Below, in pieces: positions 8,370 through 18,798 of a stretch of 43,620 bases of DNA; within the stretch, counting starts at the first letter, position 1, and each line of letters starts with the position of its first letter. This DNA comes from an uncultured Dongia sp. (GTDB lineage Bacteria > Pseudomonadota > Alphaproteobacteria > Dongiales > Dongiaceae): positions 1 through 43,620 of the forward strand of contig NZ_CAKZGO010000026.1 in the NCBI RefSeq assembly GCF_936916975.1, given 5' to 3'. Below the pieces are notes generated by a model that searched no databases, was not told where the DNA came from, and was given only the letters and a program-made list of their open reading frames with translations. A program made the translations under genes and the position numbers.

Positions 8370-8452
8370 ATAGTCGCGCTTCGTCGCGTCTCGGGATGAT
8401 CGGGACAAAGCGTCGGGTCGGGTGTTTAGTTCCAGGTATTTCGGGGTGAGCG

Positions 8453-9310
8453 ATGGCCGCACAAGCCGGCATTTTGGGAAATTGGAAGCGACCGAGCGTG
8501 TTGCCAGGATTCGGCCTGACGCTGGGTTATGTCCTGTTCTATCTCAGCATCATCGTGCTGCTGCCGCTGGCGGCGCTCATCATGCGACCGGCCGAACTGG
8601 GACTTGCCGGCTTCTTCGAGACCGTGACCACGCCGCGCGTGCTGGCGAGCCTGCGCGTGAGCTTCGGTACAGCGGCGATTGCCGCCGGCATCAATGGCGT
8701 GTTCGGCTTGATCATCGCCTGGGTGCTGGTGCGCTATGAATTTCCCGGCAAGCGCCTGATCGACGCCTTTGTCGATCTGCCCTTTGCCTTGCCAACGGCC
8801 GTTGCCGGCATCGCACTCACCACACTTTATGCGCCCAATGGCTGGATCGGATCGCTGTTGATCCCGCTCGGCATCAAGGTCGCCTTTACCCCGCTCGGCA
8901 TTGTCATTGCGCTTATTTTCATCGGCCTGCCCTTCGTGGTGCGCACGGTGCAACCTGTGTTGCTCGATTTCGAGACGGAACTGGAGGAAGCCTCCGCCAG
9001 TCTCGGCGCCAACCGGCTACAGGTCTTTGTGCTGGTGATTCTTCCCTCGATCATGCCGGCCTTGCTCACCGGCATCGCGCTCGCCTTTGCGCGCGCAGTC
9101 GGCGAATACGGCTCGGTCATCTTCATCGCCGGCAACATGCCGATGAAATCCGAAATCGCCCCGCTGCTGATCGTCTCCAAGCTGGAGCAGTTCGATTACG
9201 CAGGGGCCGCCGCCATCGCGGTCGTTATGCTCGCGATCTCCTTCGTCATGCTGCTGATCCTCAATCTCATCCAGCGCTGGGCGCGCCGCCATGAGGACAA
9301 TTCACGATGA
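8453..9310 (+). CDS. cysT: sulfate/thiosulfate ABC transporter permease CysT
   Basis: This 285-residue inner-membrane permease of the sulfate/thiosulfate importer (also called CysU) has about six membrane spans. The family opening PGFGLTLGYVLFYLSIIVLLPL and the coupling motif EEASASLGANRLQVFVLVILP are visible. GGGGTGAG just upstream of the ATG is a good ribosome site. It is the first gene of the cysTWA set and overlaps cysW by 4 bases (ATGA). No cysP or sbp binding-protein gene is present here, so the periplasmic receptor must be encoded elsewhere. Confidence 0.95.
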   Translation: MAAQAGILGNWKRPSVLPGFGLTLGYVLFYLSIIVLLPLAALIMRPAELGLAGFFETVTTPRVLASLRVSFGTAAIAAGINGVFGLIIAWVLVRYEFPGKRLIDAFVDLPFALPTAVAGIALTTLYAPNGWIGSLLIPLGIKVAFTPLGIVIALIFIGLPFVVRTVQPVLLDFETELEEASASLGANRLQVFVLVILPSIMPALLTGIALAFARAVGEYGSVIFIAGNMPMKSEIAPLLIVSKLEQFDYAGAAAIAVVMLAISFVMLLILNLIQRWARRHEDNSR

Positions 9311-10176
9311 GCAGCATCAAGGCCGTCCGCACGAACAAGCCGCTGGCGCTGCAGGACCCGGCCATCGTGCGCTGGGGCCTCACTGGCCTGGCGCTTGCCT
9401 TCATCGTGCTGGTGCTATTCCTGCCGCTCACCCTGGTGTTCCTGGAAGCGTTGCGCCACGGCGCGCAAGCCTATTTCGATGCCATCATTGAACCGGATGC
9501 ACGGGCAGCGATCCAGCTGACGTTGATCGTGGCCGCCATCGCTGTGCCGCTCAATGTCGTGTTCGGATTGGCTGGCGCCTGGGCGATTGCGAAATTCGAA
9601 TTCCGCGGCAAGAGCATCCTGCTCACTTTGGTCGACCTGCCCTTCTCCGTCTCACCGGTCATTTCAGGCCTCATCTATGTGCTGCTCTATGGCGCTCATG
9701 GCTGGTTCGGTCCGACGCTGCAAGAATGGGGTATCAAGGTCATCTTCAACATCGCCGGGCTGGTGCTGGCGACGATCTTCGTGACGTTCCCGTTCGTGGC
9801 GCGCGAACTCATCCCGCTCATGCAGGAACAGGGTACCGAAGAGGAAGAAGCGGCGATCTCACTCGGTGCCGGTGGCTGGCAGACCTTCCGCCTGGTGACA
9901 TTGCCCAATGTCGCCTGGGGTCTGCTCTATGGCGTGCTGTTGTGCAACGCCCGCGCGATGGGTGAATTCGGTGCGGTCTCGGTGGTGTCAGGCCATATCC
10001 GCGGCTTGACCAACACGATGCCGCTCCATGTCGAGATTCTCTACAACGAATATGATTTCGTCGGCGCCTTTGCCGTCGCCTCGCTGCTGGCCCTGCTGGC
10101 ATTGGTGACCCTGGCTGCCAAATCCTTCCTGGAATGGCGCTACGGCGACCGGCTCAGCGCCGGCCGTACCCATTGA
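9307..10176 (+). CDS. cysW: sulfate/thiosulfate ABC transporter permease CysW
   Basis: This 289-residue permease is the partner of CysT. It has around six membrane spans and the coupling motif [22 protein letters not shown]. The segment [19 protein letters not shown] is characteristic of CysW. The start overlaps the cysT stop (ATGA), indicating translational coupling, and cysA follows after 20 bases. With CysT it forms the membrane channel for sulfate or thiosulfate. Confidence 0.95.
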   Translation: MSSIKAVRTNKPLALQDPAIVRWGLTGLALAFIVLVLFLPLTLVFLEALRHGAQAYFDAIIEPDARAAIQLTLIVAAIAVPLNVVFGLAGAWAIAKFEFRGKSILLTLVDLPFSVSPVISGLIYVLLYGAHGWFGPTLQEWGIKVIFNIAGLVLATIFVTFPFVARELIPLMQEQGTEEEEAAISLGAGGWQTFRLVTLPNVAWGLLYGVLLCNARAMGEFGAVSVVSGHIRGLTNTMPLHVEILYNEYDFVGAFAVASLLALLALVTLAAKSFLEWRYGDRLSAGRTH

Positions 10177-10196
10177 GCGCGCAAGAGGAGATCACC

Positions 10197-11249
10197 ATGG
10201 GCCTGCAGGCACAAGGCATCGTCAAGACCTTCGGCACCTTCACCGCCTTGCGCGGTGTCGACATCGATATCGCCAAGGGCGAGTTCGTGGCGTTGCTGGG
10301 ACCATCGGGGTCCGGCAAGACCACCTTGCTGCGCATCCTCGCCGGTCTTGATGCCCAGGATGAAGGTCATGTACTGTTCAATGACGAGGACATGACCGGA
10401 CGCAAGCTGCGCGACCGGCGCGTCGGGTTCGTGTTCCAGCATTACGCTTTGTTCAAACACATGACGGTCGCCGAGAATATCGGCTTCGGCCTCAAGGTGC
10501 GGCCGCGCGAGCAGCGGCCGGAAAAGACGGAGATCAAGCGCCGCGTCGACGAGCTGCTGCATCTGGTGCAGCTTGATCGATTGGGTGACCGCTATCCCAG
10601 CCAGTTGTCCGGTGGGCAGCGGCAGCGCGTGGCATTGGCCCGGGCGCTTGCCATCGAACCCTCGGTCCTGCTGCTCGATGAACCGTTCGGCGCGCTCGAT
10701 GCCAAGGTGCGCAAGGAACTCCGCCGCTGGCTGCGCCGGCTGCACGAGACGATGAACCTCACCAGCATCTTCGTGACGCACGATCAGGAAGAAGCGCTGG
10801 AGCTCGCCGACAAGGTGGTCGTCATGAATAACGGCCTCATCGAACAAGTGGGAACGCCGGAAGCGGTCTATCACAAGCCCGAGACGGCGTTCGTCTATGA
10901 GTTCCTCGGCGGTGCCAACCGCGTGCCCTGCGAAATCATGGGTGGCGTCGTCAAGATCGGCAAGACCATCGTGCCCGCCCCGCAGGCGACCGACAAGCCG
11001 GACGGCAAGGGCATCGCCTATGTCCGACCGGAAGAAATCACCTTTGGTGCGGCCGATGGTCCCGGCGTGCCGGCCATCGTGCAGCATGTCTTCCGTGCCA
11101 GCCCCTTACCGCGGGTCGAGGTGCAATTGGTTGATACCCACCTCTCCCTTGACGTAACCTTGCCGCCGGAAGTGGTTGGCGCTGAATTGGCAAAGGGGCA
11201 GCGGGTGACGGTGAATTTCGCCAAGTTCGACGTGCTGCCCGCGCAGTGA
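10197..11249 (+). CDS. cysA: sulfate/thiosulfate ABC transporter ATP-binding protein CysA
   Basis: This 350-residue ATPase energises sulfate uptake. Walker A GPSGSGKT is at residues 35-42, the signature is [15 protein letters not shown], and Walker B is [22 protein letters not shown]-terminal TOBE-type regulatory region (about residues 240-350) follows. The start at 10197 is fixed by AAGAGGAG just upstream. An open extension to 10134 overlaps cysW and is not used. It is followed at 11 bases by the TauE/SafE gene, so the operon runs on. Confidence 0.95.
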   Translation: MGLQAQGIVKTFGTFTALRGVDIDIAKGEFVALLGPSGSGKTTLLRILAGLDAQDEGHVLFNDEDMTGRKLRDRRVGFVFQHYALFKHMTVAENIGFGLKVRPREQRPEKTEIKRRVDELLHLVQLDRLGDRYPSQLSGGQRQRVALARALAIEPSVLLLDEPFGALDAKVRKELRRWLRRLHETMNLTSIFVTHDQEEALELADKVVVMNNGLIEQVGTPEAVYHKPETAFVYEFLGGANRVPCEIMGGVVKIGKTIVPAPQATDKPDGKGIAYVRPEEITFGAADGPGVPAIVQHVFRASPLPRVEVQLVDTHLSLDVTLPPEVVGAELAKGQRVTVNFAKFDVLPAQ

Positions 11250-11260
11250 TCTGGGGTTAA

Positions 11261-12091
11261 ATGGATCTGCCTAGTCTCCTCAGCAGCGAAATCTGGCTTC
11301 TCATCGGATTGCTGGCATTGGCCGGCTGCGGCTCCGGCTTTCTTGCCGGCATGCTGGGTGTGGGCGGTGGCATCGTCGTGGTGCCGGCGCTGTTCCAGGT
11401 GATGAGCGCCTTCGACGTGCCGGACGATCTGCGCATGCATATCGCGGTCGGCACCTCATTGGGATCGATCATCCCCACCTCGATCATCTCGCTCCGGTCG
11501 CATAACAAGCGCGGCGCCATCGATTGGGACCTGCTGAAATCTTGGGCGCCGTGGATTGCTGTCGGCGTCATCCTGGGGTCGTTCATCGCCAGCGAAGTGC
11601 GCGGCGCGACGCTGACGCTCATTTTCGCCATCATGAGCCTGTTGGTGGCGAGCTATCTCGCCATCGGCCGCAGCGATTTCCATCTCACCGACAAATTGCC
11701 GGGGACACCCGTGCGGCAGATGATCTGCCTGTTCATCGGCGGTGTCTCCGCGATGATGGGGATCGGCGGCGGCAGCCTCTCCGTGCCCGCGATGACGCTC
11801 TGCTCCTATCCGATCCGGCGCGCGGTGGGGACGGCGTCGGCGATCGGCCTCATCATCGCCGTGCCGGGGACGCTCACCTTCATCGTCACCGGCTGGCATG
11901 AGGGCGCCCTGCCCATCGCATCGCTGGGCTATGTCAATCTGCTGGCGGTGGCAGCCCTGGTGCCGAGCAGCTTGATCTTTGCGCCGATCGGCGCGAAGGT
12001 CGCGCACACCGTGCCGCAGAGCGTGCTGCGCCGGTGCTTTGCGGCCTTTCTGCTGCTCACCTCGCTGCGCATGTTCTATTCGCTCATCTGA
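11261..12091 (+). CDS. TauE/SafE-family anion exporter (probable sulfite/organosulfonate exporter)
   Basis: This 276-residue polytopic membrane protein of the TauE/SafE family (PF01925) has the two characteristic glycine-rich repeats: FLAGMLGVGGGIVVVPAL in the first half and GGVSAMMGIGGGSLSVPAM in the second. About eight membrane spans are expected. Members export sulfite or sulfoacetate during sulfonate breakdown, or move other anions. Its place 11 bases after cysA suits release of excess sulfite, or movement of sulfur oxyanions. It is 10 bases before the Gfo/Idh gene, so it is part of a longer operon. The exact substrate is not readable. Confidence 0.88.
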   Translation: MDLPSLLSSEIWLLIGLLALAGCGSGFLAGMLGVGGGIVVVPALFQVMSAFDVPDDLRMHIAVGTSLGSIIPTSIISLRSHNKRGAIDWDLLKSWAPWIAVGVILGSFIASEVRGATLTLIFAIMSLLVASYLAIGRSDFHLTDKLPGTPVRQMICLFIGGVSAMMGIGGGSLSVPAMTLCSYPIRRAVGTASAIGLIIAVPGTLTFIVTGWHEGALPIASLGYVNLLAVAALVPSSLIFAPIGAKVAHTVPQSVLRRCFAAFLLLTSLRMFYSLI

Positions 12092-12101
12092 AGGCAATCC
12101 C

Positions 12102-13007
12102 ATGAAAAGCTACGGCTTCGGTATCATCGGCCTCGGTGTCATGGGGCAGGAAATGGCCGAACTGCTCACCGCCCATCCGCGCTTTCACGTGGTGGCGGGC
12201 TTCGATCCGTCGCGGCCGGCCGTGCCGTTTCCGCTGCTGGCCGATGCCGCGGCGGTGGTGAACGATCCGCGCGTCGAGGCGGTCTATACCGCGACGCCGC
12301 CGGCGCATCACGAAGCGATCGTGCGGCTGGCGGTCGGAGCCAAGAAGCCGATCTTCTGCGAGAAGCCGCTCTCCTCCAGCGCCGCCTCGGCACAGATCTG
12401 CTGCGACCTGGTGGCGAGCGTCGGCATTCCCGCAGCCATCAACTTCTCCTTCGCCGCCCGCGACGTGCCGGTGCGCATTGCCCGGGTGGTGAAGAGCGGT
12501 GCGTTGGGCAGGATCGAAAGCGTGCATCTCCGCGTCCGCTTCGGGCAATGGCCGCGCAGCTGGCAATCGGGCGCCGGCGCCTGGCTGGCCGGGCCGGCGG
12601 AAGGCGGCTTCACCCGCGAGGTCATTTCGCATTTCGTGTTCCTCGCCAACCGGCTGTTCGGACCGGGTTCGCTGGTCGGCAGTGAGGTCGAGCGCGGCCC
12701 GGCCGGTACTGAGACCAAGCTGGTGGCGACCGTTCAGCATCCGACGATCAAATTCACGATTGATGCCGGTATCGGCGGCAGGGTGGATGACGACAACCGC
12801 TTCACGGTCAAAGGCAGTGCGGGTGAGATCTCGCTCGTCGATTGGAGCAAGCTCGATTACGCCGGCGATGCGGGACCTGCCTTGCCGGCTTCGTCGCAGT
12901 TGGATGCCTTGGCGGATCTGCTCGACGGCAAGCCGAACCAGACAGCAACCTTCGCAGAGGGCCTCGCCGTGGTCGAGTTGATCGAGGCGATGCTGGCCGG
13001 CAAGTAA
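12102..13007 (+). CDS. Gfo/Idh/MocA-family oxidoreductase
   Basis: This 301-residue NAD(P)-dependent oxidoreductase has the Rossmann motif GIIGLGVMGQ at residues 7-16 and the family EKP motif (Glu87-Lys88-Pro89). The C-terminal alpha/beta substrate domain begins near residue 120 and contains the GGFTREVISHFVFLANRLFG segment typical of sugar or inositol dehydrogenases. The start ATG at 12102 is 10 bases after the exporter gene. An upstream frame extension overlaps that gene and is rejected. It is followed at 11 bases by an SDR, suggesting successive oxidations. The substrate is unknown: family members act on sugars, cyclitols and some amine or sulfo-sugar derivatives. Confidence 0.88.
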   Translation: MKSYGFGIIGLGVMGQEMAELLTAHPRFHVVAGFDPSRPAVPFPLLADAAAVVNDPRVEAVYTATPPAHHEAIVRLAVGAKKPIFCEKPLSSSAASAQICCDLVASVGIPAAINFSFAARDVPVRIARVVKSGALGRIESVHLRVRFGQWPRSWQSGAGAWLAGPAEGGFTREVISHFVFLANRLFGPGSLVGSEVERGPAGTETKLVATVQHPTIKFTIDAGIGGRVDDDNRFTVKGSAGEISLVDWSKLDYAGDAGPALPASSQLDALADLLDGKPNQTATFAEGLAVVELIEAMLAGK

Positions 13008-13018
13008 GGAGGAGAACC

Positions 13019-13768
13019 ATGGCCTTCGATTTCAAAGACAGCCGCGTGATCGTGACGGGCGGCAGCCGCGGCATCGGCCGCTCGATCGCGCTGGGTTTTG
13101 CGGCGGCTGGCGCCGATGTCTCGATCTGCGCGCGGGGTGTCGCAGCGCTGGAGGGCACGCGCGAGGAAGTGGCCGCACTCGGCCACAAGGTTCATGCGGC
13201 CACATGCGATTTGGCACAGGAAGCGGCAATCAAGGCCTATATTTCTGAGGCCGCGGCGGCCTTGGGCGGTGTCGATATCCTGGTCTGCAATGCATCGGGC
13301 ATCGACAATACCGGCGACAATTGGGCCGATTGCTTCAATGTCGATGTCATGGCGGCGGTGCGTGCGGCCGCTGCGGCAGAAGCTTTCCTCGCCAAATCGA
13401 CGGCTGGCGCCATCGTCAATATCACGTCGATATCCGGCATGATGCCCTCGGCGCGCGACCCGGCCTATGCGGCGGCGAAGGCAGCACTCATCAACCTTAC
13501 CACCTCGCAGGCCGTGCGCCTCGCCGCACAGAAGATCCGCGTCAACGCCGTGGCGCCCGGTTCAATCGATTTTCCGGAGGGCTATTGGGATCGCTGCCGC
13601 GTGGAGACGCCGGACATCTATGCCGAGGTGCGCGACAGCATCCCGTTCAAGCGCTACGGCGCACCGGATGAGATCGCCAATGCGGTGATGTTCCTCGCCT
13701 CCCCGCTGGCCAGCTGGATCACCGGCCAGACACTGGTGGTGGATGGCGGCCAGGTGCTGCGCGGCTAG
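13019..13768 (+). CDS. short-chain dehydrogenase/reductase (SDR)
   Basis: This 249-residue classical SDR has cofactor motif TGGSRGIG at residues 13-20, NAS at 91-93 in place of the usual NNAG, and catalytic Ser137, Tyr150 and Lys154 (YAAAK). The strong ribosome site GGAGGAG sets the ATG at 13019. It ends the cys-exporter-Gfo/Idh operon, and its stop codon overlaps the ureG stop on the other strand by 4 bases, so the two operons converge without a spacer. It could be a reductase working with the Gfo/Idh protein. The substrate is unknown. Confidence 0.88.
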   Translation: MAFDFKDSRVIVTGGSRGIGRSIALGFAAAGADVSICARGVAALEGTREEVAALGHKVHAATCDLAQEAAIKAYISEAAAALGGVDILVCNASGIDNTGDNWADCFNVDVMAAVRAAAAAEAFLAKSTAGAIVNITSISGMMPSARDPAYAAAKAALINLTTSQAVRLAAQKIRVNAVAPGSIDFPEGYWDRCRVETPDIYAEVRDSIPFKRYGAPDEIANAVMFLASPLASWITGQTLVVDGGQVLRG

Positions 13769-14421
13769 CTCCAGTCCTGCAGTGCCGGCAGAGCCTCCAC
13801 GAAGACAGCCTTGCGCTTGGGCATGCCGCCCAGTTCCAGGATCAGCTCGATGATCCGCTCCAGCCCCAGCCCAACGCGCATGTTGGCGAAGACGAAGGGC
13901 TTTTCGCCACGCTGTTTCTTGGCGTCTGTCGCCATGACGTCAAGATCGGCATGCACGATGGGAGCGAGATCCACCTTGTTGATGACCAGGATGTCGGAGC
14001 GCGTGATGCCCGGTCCGCCCTTACGCGGGATCTTGTCACCGGCGGAGACATCGATCACATAGATGGTGAGGTCGGCAAGTTCCGGTGAGAAAGTTGCACT
14101 CAGGTTGTCGCCGCCGGATTCCACAAATAGCAGTTCCAGCTTTGGAAAGCGGCCGACAAGATCGTCGACCGCGGCGAGGTTGATCGAGGCATCCTCGCGG
14201 ATCGCGGTGTGGGGGCAGCCGCCGGTCTCGACGCCGGAGATGCGCGCGGTCGGCAGCACGCCGGCGCGGTTGAGGAAGGCCGCATCCTCACTGGTATAGA
14301 TGTCATTGGTGATGACGGCGATGTCGTAGGTCTCAGCGAGGCACCTGCACAGGCGTTCGAGCAAAGCCGTCTTGCCGGAACCGACCGGGCCACCGATGCC
14401 GATGCGAATGGGAAGGGTCAT
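13765..14421 (-). CDS. ureG: urease accessory GTPase UreG
   Basis: This 218-residue GTPase delivers nickel to the urease active site. The P-loop GPVGSGKT is at residues 11-18, the metal-binding Cys-Pro-His ([12 protein letters not shown]) is present, and the G-domain NKVDLAP follows. The start at 14421 overlaps the ureF stop as ATGA. An upstream extension of 16 codons exists but has no better signal. It is the last gene of ureDABCEFG. Confidence 0.97.
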   Translation of the reverse strand: MTLPIRIGIGGPVGSGKTALLERLCRCLAETYDIAVITNDIYTSEDAAFLNRAGVLPTARISGVETGGCPHTAIREDASINLAAVDDLVGRFPKLELLFVESGGDNLSATFSPELADLTIYVIDVSAGDKIPRKGGPGITRSDILVINKVDLAPIVHADLDVMATDAKKQRGEKPFVFANMRVGLGLERIIELILELGGMPKRKAVFVEALPALQDWS

Positions 14422-15134
14422 GAGCGGAACAACCTCGTATATTGGGTTTCGTGTTTCATGCTCGACCAATCGACGGCGAGCGCACTGCCGCCGAGATCGT
14501 TTAGGGAGAGGGTCAAGAGCGCCTGGACATAGTCGATGATGCGCGACTCAAGGGTCGCCACGATGCGCAGGCCGTCACTCTGGCCCAGCGGCACCAGCCG
14601 GATGCCGGCCGAGATGAGATTGTTGGCAAAGGCGGTGAGATAGGCTTCGAGCGCCATCGCTTCCGGAATGCCAGCCACCGCGCAGAGACAACCGACAATG
14701 ACGGGATAGGTGAGCTGGCAATCCGCCAGCGCCATCACGGGTGCGGACGTCGCATAGGCCGGCCAGCCGCTGGTGACCGCGCGCAGGAAGGCCGTGCCCT
14801 GCGCGGTCGCTTCCTGGGCGAGTTCCGCAGTTCCGCGCAGGGCCGCGGCCTGATGGGCGATGGCGACAAGATCGTCATATGGCGGCCGGGACGCGGCACG
14901 GTGCGCCGCCAGCAGGAACAGCCCATCATTGCGACCGGCGCCGAAGCGCAGGATACCATCGACCCAATTCATAAGGCTGGCGGCATCGCGCACCAGGCCG
15001 GCCTCAATCGCGTATTCAAGCCCATGGGAATAGCTGAAGCCGCCGACCGGAAAGGAAGGCGACAGCCAGGTCAGCAGGCGCGTGGCCGTGCCGACGCCTG
15101 TTTCAATGGGTGTGGGTATGCGGTCCATGTTCAT
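14418..15134 (-). CDS. ureF: urease accessory protein UreF
   Basis: This is a roughly 238-residue UreF, a partner of UreD and UreG in the nickel-insertion complex. The family pattern [25 protein letters not shown] follows the N-terminus. The start is uncertain: ATGs at 15134 and 15128 both overlap the ureE 3' end and neither has a strong ribosome site, so translation is probably coupled to ureE. It overlaps ureG by 4 bases. Length is normal for UreF. Confidence 0.95.
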   Translation of the reverse strand: MNMDRIPTPIETGVGTATRLLTWLSPSFPVGGFSYSHGLEYAIEAGLVRDAASLMNWVDGILRFGAGRNDGLFLLAAHRAASRPPYDDLVAIAHQAAALRGTAELAQEATAQGTAFLRAVTSGWPAYATSAPVMALADCQLTYPVIVGCLCAVAGIPEAMALEAYLTAFANNLISAGIRLVPLGQSDGLRIVATLESRIIDYVQALLTLSLNDLGGSALAVDWSSMKHETQYTRLFRS

Positions 15135-15615
15135 GATCGTGATGGGTGGCGTCGCCACCGGCATAGGCGCCACCTTCCGGGTGGAATGGCGCTTGAACAG
15201 TGATGAGTTCCGCGCCGAGGCCTTTCAGCATGGCGCGCAGAACGGCGTCGTCGACGAGGCGGAGCGCATTGTCGCCGACCATCTCCGCCGCCGTGTGGCG
15301 GTTCCCGACATGCCAGGCGAGGCGGGCGAGATGTTTGGCGTCCTTCGCACGCGCCTCCAGCAGGGTTTCGACCGCTGCCACCACCTTGATGAAGCCGTGG
15401 CCCATCAGTTGCAGTCCATCGCCATCGGCAAGGCGCATGGGTCGTTCGAGGTCGAGCAGGAAAGGCTTGCCGCTGTCATCGGTGAGGCGAATGCGCCGCC
15501 GGCAGCGATCGGCATAGATAAGGGTGACAGTGCCCACCATCTGTGCCGCCGGCCAATAGCCGGACGGGATAATGGCGGTAGCGCGTTTGAGGTCATCGGC
15601 CATGAGGGACATCAT
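15103..15615 (-). CDS. ureE: urease accessory nickel chaperone UreE
   Basis: This 170-residue UreE binds nickel and passes it to the UreDFG-apourease complex. The N-terminal peptide-binding domain is followed by the metal-binding domain (HLARLAWHVGNRH around residues 98-110). The protein ends in a histidine-rich tail ([13 protein letters not shown]), the usual extra nickel store. The first ATG at 15615 shares a base with the ureC stop (TGATG). ATGs at 15612 and 15603 are alternatives. Confidence 0.95.
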   Translation of the reverse strand: MMSLMADDLKRATAIIPSGYWPAAQMVGTVTLIYADRCRRRIRLTDDSGKPFLLDLERPMRLADGDGLQLMGHGFIKVVAAVETLLEARAKDAKHLARLAWHVGNRHTAAEMVGDNALRLVDDAVLRAMLKGLGAELITVQAPFHPEGGAYAGGDATHHDHEHGPHTHTH

Positions 15616-17324
15616 CAGAACAGGAAATAGCGCTGCGCCATCGGCAGTTCTGCCGCGGGCTCGCAGGTCAGCAGCTTGCCATCGGCGCGGACTTCATAGG
15701 TTTCGGCATCGACCTCGATTTCCGGCATGGCGTCGTTGAGGACCATGTCCTTCTTCGAGATGTTGCGCGTGTTCTGGACTGCCACCAATTGCCGCTGCAA
15801 ACCCAGGTGGCTGCCGACACCTTGATCGAGGGCGGCAGCGCTGAGGAACGTCACAGCGCATTCCTTGAGCGCGCCGCCGAAAGCACCGAACATCGGGCGG
15901 TAATGGACCGGTTCCGGTTTCGGGATCGAGGCGTTGGGATCGCCCATGGGTGCTGCGATGATCATGCCGCATTTCAGCACCATGTCGGGCTTCACGCCGA
16001 AGAAGGCCGGGCGCCACAGCACGATGTCGGCGAGCTTGCCGACCGCGATCGAGCCGATCTCCGCCGACATGCCCTGTGCGACGGCGGGGTTGATCGTGTA
16101 TTTGGCGATGTAGCGCTTGACGCGGTTGTTGTCGTTCTCGGCCGGGTCGCCGGCAAGGCTGCCGAACTGCGCCTTCATCTTATGCGCCGTCTGCCAGGTG
16201 CGGATGATCACCTCGCCCACCCGGCCCATCGCCTGGCTGTCCGACGACATCATGCTGATGGCACCCATGTCATGCATCAGATCCTCGGCGGCGATGGTCT
16301 CGCGCCGGATGCGACTTTCGGCAAAGGCGATGTCTTCGGGGATGCGGGGATCCAGATGATGGCAAACCATCAGCATGTCGAGATGTTCATCAAGCGTGTT
16401 GACCGTGAAAGGTCGCGTCGGGTTGGTCGATGACGGCAGCACATTGGGCAGGCTGCAGAGCTTGATGATGTCCGGGGCATGGCCACCGCCCGCCCCTTCG
16501 GTGTGATAGGCATGGATGACACGGTTCTTGAACGCCGCCACCGTGCGTTCGACGAAGCCGGATTCATTCAAGGTATCGGTGTGGATGGCGACCTGGACAT
16601 CCATGGCATCGGCGACAGACAAGCAATTGTCGATGGCGGCTGGCGTGGTGCCCCAATCCTCATGAAGCTTCAGGCCACAGACACCGGCCTGCACCATTTC
16701 GATGAGCGCGTCCGGTTTTGAGGTATTGCCTTTGCCGAGCAGGCCGATATTGACCGGAACACCTTCGAGCGCCTGCAGCATGCGGCCGATATGCCAAGGA
16801 CCAGGCGTGCAGGTGGTGGCGGAGGTGCCCTCGGCTGGGCCCGTGCCGCCACCCACCATGGTGGTGACACCGGAATTGATCGCCTCTTCCGCCTGCTGCG
16901 GGCAGATCCAGTGGATGTGGGAATCGACGCCGCCCGCGGTGAGGATGCGCCCTTCGCCGGCGATGATCTCCGTCCCTGGCCCGATGATGATGTCGACGCC
17001 GGGTTGCGTGTCGGGATTGCCGGCCTTGCCGATACCAGCGATGCGGCCGCCCTTGATCGCGACGTCCGCCTTGATGATGCCCCAGTGATCGACGATCACG
17101 GCATTGGTGATGACGGTATCGACGGCACCCTCGGCACGCGTGCGCTGGGATTGCGCCATGCCGTCGCGGATCGATTTGCCGCCGCCGAATTTCGCCTCCT
17201 CGCCGGGAATGCCGAGGTCGCGCTCAATCTCGATGATGAGGTTGGTGTCGGCCAGCCGCAGGCGGTCGCCTGTGGTCGGGCCGTAGGTGAGGCCATAGGA
17301 GCCGCGATCCATCCGGTAAGCCAT
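15615..17324 (-). CDS. ureC: urease subunit alpha UreC
   Basis: This 569-residue catalytic subunit hydrolyses urea to ammonia and carbamate. The complete nickel site is visible: His136 and His138 (DSHIHW), carbamylated Lys219 (GLKLHEDW), His248, His274 and Asp362, with the mobile-flap Cys321-His322. Numbering is offset by +2 from the Klebsiella enzyme throughout. Full length, no disruptions. It lies 3 bases after ureB and just before ureE. Confidence 0.98.
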   Translation of the reverse strand: MAYRMDRGSYGLTYGPTTGDRLRLADTNLIIEIERDLGIPGEEAKFGGGKSIRDGMAQSQRTRAEGAVDTVITNAVIVDHWGIIKADVAIKGGRIAGIGKAGNPDTQPGVDIIIGPGTEIIAGEGRILTAGGVDSHIHWICPQQAEEAINSGVTTMVGGGTGPAEGTSATTCTPGPWHIGRMLQALEGVPVNIGLLGKGNTSKPDALIEMVQAGVCGLKLHEDWGTTPAAIDNCLSVADAMDVQVAIHTDTLNESGFVERTVAAFKNRVIHAYHTEGAGGGHAPDIIKLCSLPNVLPSSTNPTRPFTVNTLDEHLDMLMVCHHLDPRIPEDIAFAESRIRRETIAAEDLMHDMGAISMMSSDSQAMGRVGEVIIRTWQTAHKMKAQFGSLAGDPAENDNNRVKRYIAKYTINPAVAQGMSAEIGSIAVGKLADIVLWRPAFFGVKPDMVLKCGMIIAAPMGDPNASIPKPEPVHYRPMFGAFGGALKECAVTFLSAAALDQGVGSHLGLQRQLVAVQNTRNISKKDMVLNDAMPEIEVDAETYEVRADGKLLTCEPAAELPMAQRYFLF

Positions 17325-17327
17325 GTC

Positions 17328-17639
17328 TCAGCCCTCCAGCTTGCCGTCGACGAGACCGCCGAAGCCGTAAATGATGCGGTCGCCGCCGATGGCGACCAGA
17401 TTGACGTCGCGGCTCTGTCCCGGTTCGAAACGCACCGAGGCGCCGGACGGGATATCGAGCCGGAAGCCGCGGGCGGCGGCACGGTCGAAGGTCAGCGCCG
17501 TGTTGGTTTCGAAGAAGTGGAAATGGCTGCCGACCTGGATCGGCCGGTCACCGCTGTTGGCGACGCGGATTTTTAAGGTGGCGCGGCCTTCGTTGAGCAC
17601 GATCTCGCCGGGTTTGGTCAGCATTTCGCCGGGTATCAT
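17328..17639 (-). CDS. ureB: urease subunit beta UreB
   Basis: This 103-residue beta subunit is encoded separately from UreA, as in most Gram-negative ureases. It opens [18 protein letters not shown] and contains the family HFHFFETN segment. The ATG at 17639 is preceded by AGGGAG at proper spacing. A longer open frame upstream overlaps ureA in another phase and is not coding. It is 10 bases after ureA. Confidence 0.97.
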   Translation of the reverse strand: MIPGEMLTKPGEIVLNEGRATLKIRVANSGDRPIQVGSHFHFFETNTALTFDRAAARGFRLDIPSGASVRFEPGQSRDVNLVAIGGDRIIYGFGGLVDGKLEG

Positions 17640-17649
17640 GATGGCTCCC

Positions 17650-17952
17650 TCAGCGGATCGGGTGATGGACGGTGACGAGTTTGGTCCCGTCCGGGAAGGT
17701 CGCTTCGACCTGGACCTCGTGCAGCATCTCGGCAATGCCGTCCATGACCTGGGCGCGGGTGATGACGGTGGCGCCGTCGCGCATGAGATCGGCGACTGAC
17801 CTGCCATCGCGGGCACCTTCGACGATGTAGTCAGAGATGAGGGCGATCGCTTCCGGATGGTTGAGTTTCACGCCGCGTTCGAGCCTGCGTCTCGCCACAA
17901 TCGCGGCCATGGAGATCAGCAGTTTGTCCTTTTCACGCGGGGTCAGGCGCAT
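17650..17952 (-). CDS. ureA: urease subunit gamma UreA
   Basis: This 100-residue gamma subunit shows the canonical start [13 protein letters not shown] and the C-terminal [18 protein letters not shown]. It lies 12 bases after ureD. With UreB and UreC it forms the (ABC)3 urease trimer. Full length. Confidence 0.98.
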   Translation of the reverse strand: MRLTPREKDKLLISMAAIVARRRLERGVKLNHPEAIALISDYIVEGARDGRSVADLMRDGATVITRAQVMDGIAEMLHEVQVEATFPDGTKLVTVHHPIR

Positions 17953-17964
17953 GGGTGCAATCCT

Positions 17965-18798
17965 TCAGGCATGCCAGAATGTCGGCAGGTTGACGGGCAG
18001 GCCGCGTGCCGACGCACGCAGGCCCATCCACAGGGCCGCATAAGACGGCCGGATATCGGAGGCATCGTCGGCGAGCCAGCGTACCAGCAGCACGTCGTTC
18101 ACGATGGTGGCGGCGGCGCGCATGGCATTGTTGGCCGCGTTCAGTTTCTCGCGCACCCAATCGAGTGCCTGTTTGAGGTTGGCGCCGACATGGATCAGCA
18201 TGGCGCTGGCACGCGCACCGGCCAAGGCTGTGGGATGCCCCAGCATCGCCGTCAGATCCGCATCGGCGGCGTGGAAGGTGTCGGCCCAGGCGAGCTTGCC
18301 GTCGCGGGCGATCTGCCAGCCGTCATGGATAAGGCCATGGGTCAGTTCCTCACCGCGCGCCTGGCGGCCGAAGGCGAGGATTTCGCCGGCGAGTGCCGCA
18401 CTGCCCGGCGCCAATGAGAGCGTCGTGCGGCGGCGCATACGGGCGCCGTCGAACAGGATCGTTTCCTGCGGCAACCATTCCAGCCAGGCGTCTCGTTTAA
18501 GATCGAGCCTGACGTCGATCAGCGTCTCGGCACCGGTCGACCGGTAAAGCTTCTCGGCGGCCTGCCCGATCGCCATGGCGCCGGCGCCTTCGCCGATCTC
18601 GATGGCGATGGACAACCGATCACCACCGGTGAAGCCGCCGCAGGTCGCGGTGATGGCCGTGACCGGCAGGCCCATATTGGGGCAATGCGGAAATAGCGCG
18701 CGCATCGGTGCACGCTGGTCGAGATGAATGAGGCGGGTGTTGCCCGGCGTCGGGCCGTCAGCAGCCCCAGCAAATCTGATGTCGAGGCTGCCATCCAT
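17965..18798 (-). CDS. ureD: urease accessory protein UreD
   Basis: This is a 277-residue UreD (UreH), the scaffold that recruits UreF and UreG to apourease. The family features GGFTGGDRLSIAIEIGEGA and LEWLPQETILFDGAR are present. I chose the ATG at 18798, which gives the usual UreD opening DGSLDIRFAG. The frame stays open to 18933, but the added residues do not resemble UreD. It is the first gene of the urease operon. No urea transporter or nickel permease gene is attached. Confidence 0.93.
   Translation of the reverse strand: MDGSLDIRFAGAADGPTPGNTRLIHLDQRAPMRALFPHCPNMGLPVTAITATCGGFTGGDRLSIAIEIGEGAGAMAIGQAAEKLYRSTGAETLIDVRLDLKRDAWLEWLPQETILFDGARMRRRTTLSLAPGSAALAGEILAFGRQARGEELTHGLIHDGWQIARDGKLAWADTFHAADADLTAMLGHPTALAGARASAMLIHVGANLKQALDWVREKLNAANNAMRAAATIVNDVLLVRWLADDASDIRPSYAALWMGLRASARGLPVNLPTFWHA

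Noticed and set aside
10140-11087. 315-codon open frame antisense to cysA
   Set aside because: Shadow frame without motifs or a ribosome site. cysA is certain.
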